The notes below the pieces were generated by a model. It saw only the letters and a program-made list of their open reading frames with translations. It made no database searches and was not told the DNA's origin. Positions 5,670-9,348 of a stretch of 9,348 nt of DNA are shown here, piece by piece. Made by a program: the position numbers and the translations under genes. Positions within the stretch are counted from its first letter, which is position 1; every line of letters begins with the position of its first letter. The DNA is from Bacilli bacterium (GTDB lineage Bacteria; Bacillota_I; Bacilli_A; ML615J-28; CAG-698), in contig JALOBF010000054.1 of assembly GCA_023228385.1 (NCBI GenBank), positions 1 through 9,348 on the forward strand, written 5' to 3'.

Positions 5670-6686
5670 TTATTGATCATAACCATTGGGATTAAGTTTT
5701 TGAAAACGCCAAAGTGAAACGCACATATCATCAATGTTATACTTAGCCTTCCACCCCAGCTCTCTAGCTGCTTTATCGGCATTGGCATAACACTCGGCAA
5801 TATCACCGGACCGACGCCCTGTGATTTTATAGGGAAGTTTTTTATTACTTGCTTTTTCAAAAGCTCTTATTACTTCTAAAACACTATAGCCGATTCCGGT
5901 TCCCAGGTTATAAATATGAACACCGGACCTATTGATTTTTTCGATAGCGGCAATATGACCCAGGGCCAAATCAACAACATGGATATAATCGCGCACGCCC
6001 GTTCCGTCACGGGTCGGGTAGTCATTACCGAAAACATTAATGTGACTCAATTTACCGGCAGCTACCTGGGCAATATACGGAGTTAAATTATTGGGTATGC
6101 CTTTGGGGTCCTCACCGATTAATCCCGAGGTATGAGCACCGACCGGATTAAAATAGCGCAGGATAATAATATTCCATTCCGGGTCGGATATATATAAATC
6201 CTTTAATATATTTTCAATGGTAAGTTTGGTACCGCCATAAGGATTAGTTGCAGCCAGTCGGCATTCCTCATCCAAGGGTAACTTTTCCGGATTGCCGTAG
6301 ACAGTGGCGGAGGAAGAAAAAGCAATCTTTTTAACTCCAAACTCCTGCATTAAATTAAATAACACCAAAGAGCCGTAAACATTGTTTTCATAATAAAGTA
6401 AAGGTTTTTCAACACTTTCACCCACAGCTTTTAATCCGGCAAAGTGAATAACGCAATCAATTTCATTTTCTAAAAATATCGGGCGCATAGCCTCGTCGTC
6501 ACGGATGTCCGCCTGATAAAACTTAAAATCTTTGCCGGTAATTTTTTTTATCCGATTAAGACTCTCAAGGCTTGAATTTATAAAATTATCGACAATGACT
6601 ATTTCAAAATCCCGCATCAAAAGTTCAACGCAAGTATGACTGCCGATATAACCGGCACCGCCGGTTACCAATATCTTATTACTCAT
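5670..6686 (-). CDS. galE: UDP-glucose 4-epimerase
   Basis: GalE interconverts UDP-glucose and UDP-galactose with tightly bound NAD+. It serves galactose use and supplies UDP-galactose for surface polysaccharides and glycolipids. The 338-residue length is typical. The short-chain dehydrogenase fold shows the NAD-binding VTGGAGYIGSH (7-17), an acidic residue at the end of strand 2 (D33), HFAGLKAVGES (81-91), the catalytic serine region SSSATVYG (124-131) and the Y-x-x-x-K pair as NPYGGTK (Y150, K154). The C-terminal half keeps RDGTGVRDYIHVVDLALGH and the YNLGTG block. AAAGGAG precedes the ATG. It has its own promoter 24-52 bases upstream and its own terminator. No other Leloir gene (galK, galT) is next to it, so a role in envelope sugar supply is as likely as galactose breakdown. 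Confidence 0.96.
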   Translation of the reverse strand: MSNKILVTGGAGYIGSHTCVELLMRDFEIVIVDNFINSSLESLNRIKKITGKDFKFYQADIRDDEAMRPIFLENEIDCVIHFAGLKAVGESVEKPLLYYENNVYGSLVLFNLMQEFGVKKIAFSSSATVYGNPEKLPLDEECRLAATNPYGGTKLTIENILKDLYISDPEWNIIILRYFNPVGAHTSGLIGEDPKGIPNNLTPYIAQVAAGKLSHINVFGNDYPTRDGTGVRDYIHVVDLALGHIAAIEKINRSGVHIYNLGTGIGYSVLEVIRAFEKASNKKLPYKITGRRSGDIAECYANADKAARELGWKAKYNIDDMCVSLWRFQKLNPNGYDQ

Positions 6687-6709
6687 ATTATGTCACTCCT
6701 TTAAACACT

Positions 6710-6738
6710 ATTATATCAATCCCCGAATAAAATATCAA
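6710..6738 (-). promoter_or_regulatory. sigma-A-type promoter of galE
   Basis: The minus strand reads TTGATA (6738-6733), exactly 17 bases, then TATAAT (6715-6710). Transcription would start near 6703, almost at the AAAGGAG ribosome site, giving a leader of only about 17 bases with no room for a riboswitch. Confidence 0.82.
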
Positions 6739-6820
6739 TGAGAAAAACCCGTTTGCAGGAAAAAGTAAACGAAGTATCTTTTTCGACTCATTACATTTAG
6801 AGTGTTATAACAATTTAATT

Positions 6821-6844
6821 AAAAAACCCACATTGCGCGGGTTT
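6821..6844 (-). terminator. rho-independent terminator of gap
   Basis: On the minus strand AAACCCGC pairs with GUGGGUUU (one G-U pair) around a short loop and is followed by TTTAATTAAATTG. It begins about 20 bases past the gap stop codon. Confidence 0.85.
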
Positions 6845-6865
6845 CTTTTAATAATCCAATTTTTA

Positions 6866-7873
6866 TTATTTGTTAATTAAATATTTAGCGGTACGAACTA
6901 ACTGAGCGGTATAGCCCATTTCATTGTCATACCAGGCAATTACTTTTACAAGTTGTTTTCCGTCAACTTCAAGCAGCGAAGTAGCCAAACCGTCAACCAA
7001 TGAACCAAAGTCGGTGCCGACAACATCGCTGGATACGATCGGGTCTTCGGTATAACCTAATGTTTCATTGGCGGCGGCCTTGAAAGCGGCTTTAACTTCT
7101 TCAACGGTAACGTTTCTTGCCGGTTCAAAAACTAAGTCAACAACCGAACCGGTAATAACCGGAACCCGAAGGGCCATTCCGTCTAATTTACCTTTTAACT
7201 CCGGTAAAACCAAACCGACAGCAGCGGCGGCACCGGTAGTCGTCGGTGCAATGTTTTCGGCCGCGGCCCGGGTACGACGGGAACGAATACCTTTTTTATG
7301 CGGACCGTCAAGGGTATTTTGGTCATTGGTATAAGCATGAACCGTTGTCATAAACCCTTTCACAATCCCGAATTTATCGTTTAATACCTTGGCCACCGGA
7401 GCAAGACAGTTGGTTGTGCACGATGCAGCCGAAATAACCGTTTCGCTGCCGTCAAGCATATCATGGTTGACGTTGTAAACGATTGTTTTTACATCACCCT
7501 TAGCGGGTGCGGAAATAATAACTTTTTTAGCACCGGCTTTAATATGAGCCTCGGCTTTTTCCTTTGATGTAAACATACCGGTACATTCCAGTACAACATC
7601 GACCTTTAATTCTTTCCAAGGTAGATTGTTTGGATCTTTCTCAGCAAATACTTTAATTTCTTTACCGTCAACAACAATTGCGCCTTCTTTCCAGGCAATA
7701 TCATTGACTTTATAGCGTCCCTGCGCGGTGTCATATTTTAACAGATAGGCTAAATCTTCGGCACCGGTTAAATCATTTAAAGCAACAATTTCAAAATCAG
7801 CGGAACCGAACATTAAGCGAAAAGCTAAACGACCGATTCGGCCGAAACCGTTAATAGCAACTTTTACAGCCAT
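6866..7873 (-). CDS. gap: type I glyceraldehyde-3-phosphate dehydrogenase
   Basis: This is the glycolytic enzyme that oxidises and phosphorylates glyceraldehyde 3-phosphate to 1,3-bisphosphoglycerate with NAD+. At 335 residues it is full length. Visible motifs are the dinucleotide fold NGFGRIGR (8-15), Asp34 at the end of the second strand (which favours NAD over NADP), the active-site SAASCTTNCLAP (148-159) with Cys152, and the partner His179 in TTVHAYT. RSRRTRAAAENIAPTTTGAA and WYDNEMGY near the C-terminus are also present. AGAAGGAGG gives a very strong ribosome site before the ATG. GC is visibly higher than in the accessory genes, as expected for a highly expressed core gene. It has its own promoter and terminator. 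No cggR, pgk or tpiA sits beside it, so it is not in the usual central glycolytic operon of Bacillota here. Confidence 0.98.
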   Translation of the reverse strand: MAVKVAINGFGRIGRLAFRLMFGSADFEIVALNDLTGAEDLAYLLKYDTAQGRYKVNDIAWKEGAIVVDGKEIKVFAEKDPNNLPWKELKVDVVLECTGMFTSKEKAEAHIKAGAKKVIISAPAKGDVKTIVYNVNHDMLDGSETVISAASCTTNCLAPVAKVLNDKFGIVKGFMTTVHAYTNDQNTLDGPHKKGIRSRRTRAAAENIAPTTTGAAAAVGLVLPELKGKLDGMALRVPVITGSVVDLVFEPARNVTVEEVKAAFKAAANETLGYTEDPIVSSDVVGTDFGSLVDGLATSLLEVDGKQLVKVIAWYDNEMGYTAQLVRTAKYLINK

Positions 7874-7903
7874 TAGAAAAACCTCCTTCTATATTCTTAT
7901 ATT

Positions 7904-7932
7904 ATTATATACTATTTTTTACATTTTTACAA
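7904..7932 (-). promoter_or_regulatory. sigma-A-type promoter of gap
   Basis: The minus strand reads TTGTAA (7932-7927), 17 bases, then TATAAT (7909-7904). The start point would be near 7897, with a leader of about 24 bases carrying the AGAAGGAGG site. The spacer and flanks are very AT-rich. Confidence 0.75.
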
Positions 7933-7998
7933 TATTTCTTTTATTTTGTGAGCGTTATCAATTAATACTGCCAACATAACCACCGTACTCGTGATTTT

Positions 7999-8013
7999 TA
8001 AGGTTTAACCTTA
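7999..8013. repeat. perfect 7-bp palindrome upstream of gap
   Basis: TAAGGTT and AACCTTA surround a single T. The site lies 67 bases upstream of the gap -35 box and 65 bases past the aroF stop. No T run follows on the minus strand, where an A run is found instead, so it does not look like an aroF terminator. It could be an operator-like site or chance. Confidence 0.35.
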
Positions 8014-8077
8014 TCGGATAATCAATAATCATGCATTCTTTGATTTTTCCATAATAATGTGGGCGTTTTATCTATTC

Positions 8078-8884
8078 TTAGGGCGAATGGATTATATCCC
8101 GGGTGAAGAGGGGACCTATCGTCTGGATTTTTTTAAGCAACTTAGAAAAATCTTCAAAACCAAGAGCTTGCTCCCGATCGCTGACTGATTGCGATGGACT
8201 TGGATGGATTTCCAGCATCACACCGTCAGCTCCGGCCGCCAGGGCCGCCAAAGTCAGCGGCGCCACCAGATCATGGCGCCCGGCGGCATGTGAAGGGTCG
8301 GCAATGACCGGTAACTTGGTTATCGTTTTAACCAAAGCAATAGCCCCGACATCAAGCGTATTCCGGGTCATCGGTTCAAAAGTGCGAATTCCCCGTTCAC
8401 ATAAAATAACTTTTTCATTGCCGGAAGCAAGGAGATATTCGGCGGCATAAAGCCATTCTTCAATCGTATTACCGAAGCCGCGTTTAAGAATAATCGGTTT
8501 ATCGGTTTTTCCGAGTGCTTTTAGAATTTCAAAGTTTTGCATATTCCGGGCCCCGATTTGGATAACATCGACATATTGGCGGTAAAAATTAAGATGTTCC
8601 AAATCTACGATTTCCGATATAACCTGTATAGAAAAATTTTGTTTTATTTTTTTTATTATTTCTAACCCGGACGTACCTAAGCCTTGAAAAGAATAGGGTG
8701 AGGTCCGGGGTTTATAAGCGGCGGCCCGAAGAAAAGGTATCTTTTCTCGCTCTAAGAAAGAACAAACCTGAAACATTTGTTCCTGATTTTCAATCGAACA
8801 GGGTCCGGCAATAATCATTAATCCTTTTTCAAAGGAAAAGTCACCGATTTCTATCTTTTTATCAAATGTTTTAACTAATTTCAT
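8078..8884 (-). CDS. aroF: 3-deoxy-7-phosphoheptulonate (DAHP) synthase, class I-beta
   Basis: This enzyme catalyses the first step of the shikimate pathway, condensing phosphoenolpyruvate with erythrose 4-phosphate. The 268-residue product is a bare KDSA-type TIM barrel. Numbered from the ATG, it has the metal-binding Cys29 in IAGPCSIE, the K-P-R-T-S block (58-62), IGARNMQNFE (110-119), ILKRGFGNTIEEW (132-144), the metal His199 in ADPSHAAGR, Glu225 in MLEIHP and Asp236 in SVSDREQ. It lacks both the chorismate mutase domain fused to the Bacillus subtilis enzyme and the ferredoxin-like regulatory domain of the Thermotoga type, so it is probably not feedback-inhibited through a fused domain. 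The open frame reaches a TTG at 8896, but the ATG at 8884 has GGTGAT 4 bases upstream and is chosen. It overlaps aroQ by 14 bases, which implies translational coupling. Confidence 0.95.
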   Translation of the reverse strand: MKLVKTFDKKIEIGDFSFEKGLMIIAGPCSIENQEQMFQVCSFLEREKIPFLRAAAYKPRTSPYSFQGLGTSGLEIIKKIKQNFSIQVISEIVDLEHLNFYRQYVDVIQIGARNMQNFEILKALGKTDKPIILKRGFGNTIEEWLYAAEYLLASGNEKVILCERGIRTFEPMTRNTLDVGAIALVKTITKLPVIADPSHAAGRHDLVAPLTLAALAAGADGVMLEIHPSPSQSVSDREQALGFEDFSKLLKKIQTIGPLFTRDIIHSP

Positions 8885-9314
8885 TTTTATCACCAATTAA
8901 AAGTTTAATTGCTTTTTCATATCCGGTAAAACCCATACCATAATAAATTGCCGTACATACGTCGCTAATAACTGAATAATGGCGAAACGGTTCCCGCCGA
9001 GTTATGGCCGTCAAATGAACTTCTACTGTTTTAATGCCGACGGCCGCTATCGCATCACGTAAGGCATATGAATAATGAGCATAAGCACCGGGGTTAACAA
9101 TGATGCCGTCAACCGCTTGAAAATAAGCCTGATGAATTTTATCAATAATTTCACCCTCGTGATTAGATTGAAATATATCAATATTAATATGATATTTTTC
9201 ACCTAAAGCCAAGAGATAATCAACCAAATCTTGATAATTATGTTTACCGTAAACTTCCGGTTCTCTTATCCCCAACAAATTCAGGTTGGGTCCGTTAATC
9301 ACTAAAATATTCAT
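8871..9314 (-). CDS. aroQ: type II 3-dehydroquinate dehydratase
   Basis: This enzyme dehydrates 3-dehydroquinate to 3-dehydroshikimate, step 3 of the shikimate pathway, as a dodecamer in the cytoplasm. The 147-residue length is typical of type II. Visible features are INGPNLNLLG (6-15), the flexible lid with Arg17 and the catalytic Tyr22 in REPEVYG, FQSNHEGEIID (48-58), NPGAYAHYS (74-82) with Asn74 and His80, EVH (98-100), and the substrate-binding Arg111. The stretch after EVH reads LTAITRREPFR where most relatives have LSN-x-x-x-REEFR, a small departure that keeps the Arg. The ATG at 9314 has GGAG 9 bases upstream. It overlaps the preceding gene by 20 bases and aroF by 14, so it is an internal gene of a compact operon. 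Confidence 0.96.
   Translation of the reverse strand: MNILVINGPNLNLLGIREPEVYGKHNYQDLVDYLLALGEKYHINIDIFQSNHEGEIIDKIHQAYFQAVDGIIVNPGAYAHYSYALRDAIAAVGIKTVEVHLTAITRREPFRHYSVISDVCTAIYYGMGFTGYEKAIKLLIGDKNEIS
8889..8894 (-). promoter_or_regulatory. ribosome binding site that decides the aroF start
   Basis: GGTGAT ends 4 bases before the ATG at 8884 and lies inside the last codons of aroQ. The alternative TTG at 8896 has no purine-rich site upstream, only AT-rich sequence. Confidence 0.6.
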
Positions 9315-9348
9315 CCAACATCGCTCCGATTTTATCTATTTCATCAGC
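9295..9348 (-). CDS. C-terminal end of an unidentified gene upstream of aroQ (partial)
   Basis: A minus-strand frame open from the window edge encodes ADEIDKIGAMLDEYFSD and stops at TAA 9297-9295, overlapping the start of aroQ by 20 bases. The same degree of overlap joins aroQ and aroF, so this is likely another gene of the same operon, plausibly for aromatic biosynthesis. Seventeen residues do not identify the family. Confidence 0.6.
   Translation of the reverse strand, partial: ADEIDKIGAMLDEYFSD

Noticed and set aside
7068..7334. Plus-strand open frame of 88 codons opposite gap
   Set aside because: It is the mirror of a strongly conserved gene, with no ribosome site and a composition explained by the gap codons on the other strand.
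8103..8450. Plus-strand open frame of 115 codons opposite aroF
   Set aside because: It lies wholly inside an intact conserved gene, has no family resemblance and no promoter or ribosome site of its own.
8885..8896. Four-residue longer aroF start at TTG 8896
   Set aside because: It has no ribosome site upstream, whereas the ATG at 8884 has GGTGAT at good spacing.

Overview
The window is one AT-rich bacterial segment in which every supported gene lies on the minus strand. Tryptophan is encoded by TGG, and TAA, TAG and TGA all end frames, so the code looks standard. Strong Shine-Dalgarno sites, a low GC content and the gene repertoire point to a low-GC Bacillota or a close relative such as the Acholeplasma/Izemoplasma side of the Mollicutes. 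That placement is inference. I saw no rRNA, tRNA, CRISPR array, transposase or replication origin.

Read in the direction of transcription (high to low coordinates), the window opens with a tightly overlapped shikimate-pathway operon. It holds the last codons of an unidentified gene, aroQ (3-dehydroquinate dehydratase) and aroF (DAHP synthase), each overlapping the next by 14 to 20 bases. Next come three housekeeping transcription units: gap (glyceraldehyde-3-phosphate dehydrogenase) and galE (UDP-glucose 4-epimerase), each with a readable sigma-A-type promoter and an intrinsic terminator, and then an AI-2E-family membrane permease.

Below about 4364 the character changes to accessory sequence. 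It holds a short PD-(D/E)XK protein resembling the nuclease half of the CRISPR-associated Card1/Can2 (DUF1887) family, but with no CRISPR locus in view. Then come an AT-rich GNAT acetyltransferase, a gene remnant with an in-frame stop, and the conserved rRNA methyltransferase rlmD with a long terminator hairpin. The end of the window holds a small degenerate tandem repeat and a rhuM-type gene cut off at half length. Past that break only a possible start of another gene is visible.

The metabolic genes are ordinary. The items worth a second look are the stand-alone Card1-like nuclease and its start codon, the two gene remnants, the tandem and inverted repeat around the rlmD terminator, and the hairpin in the rhuM leader. 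I do not see a complete new system in this window.
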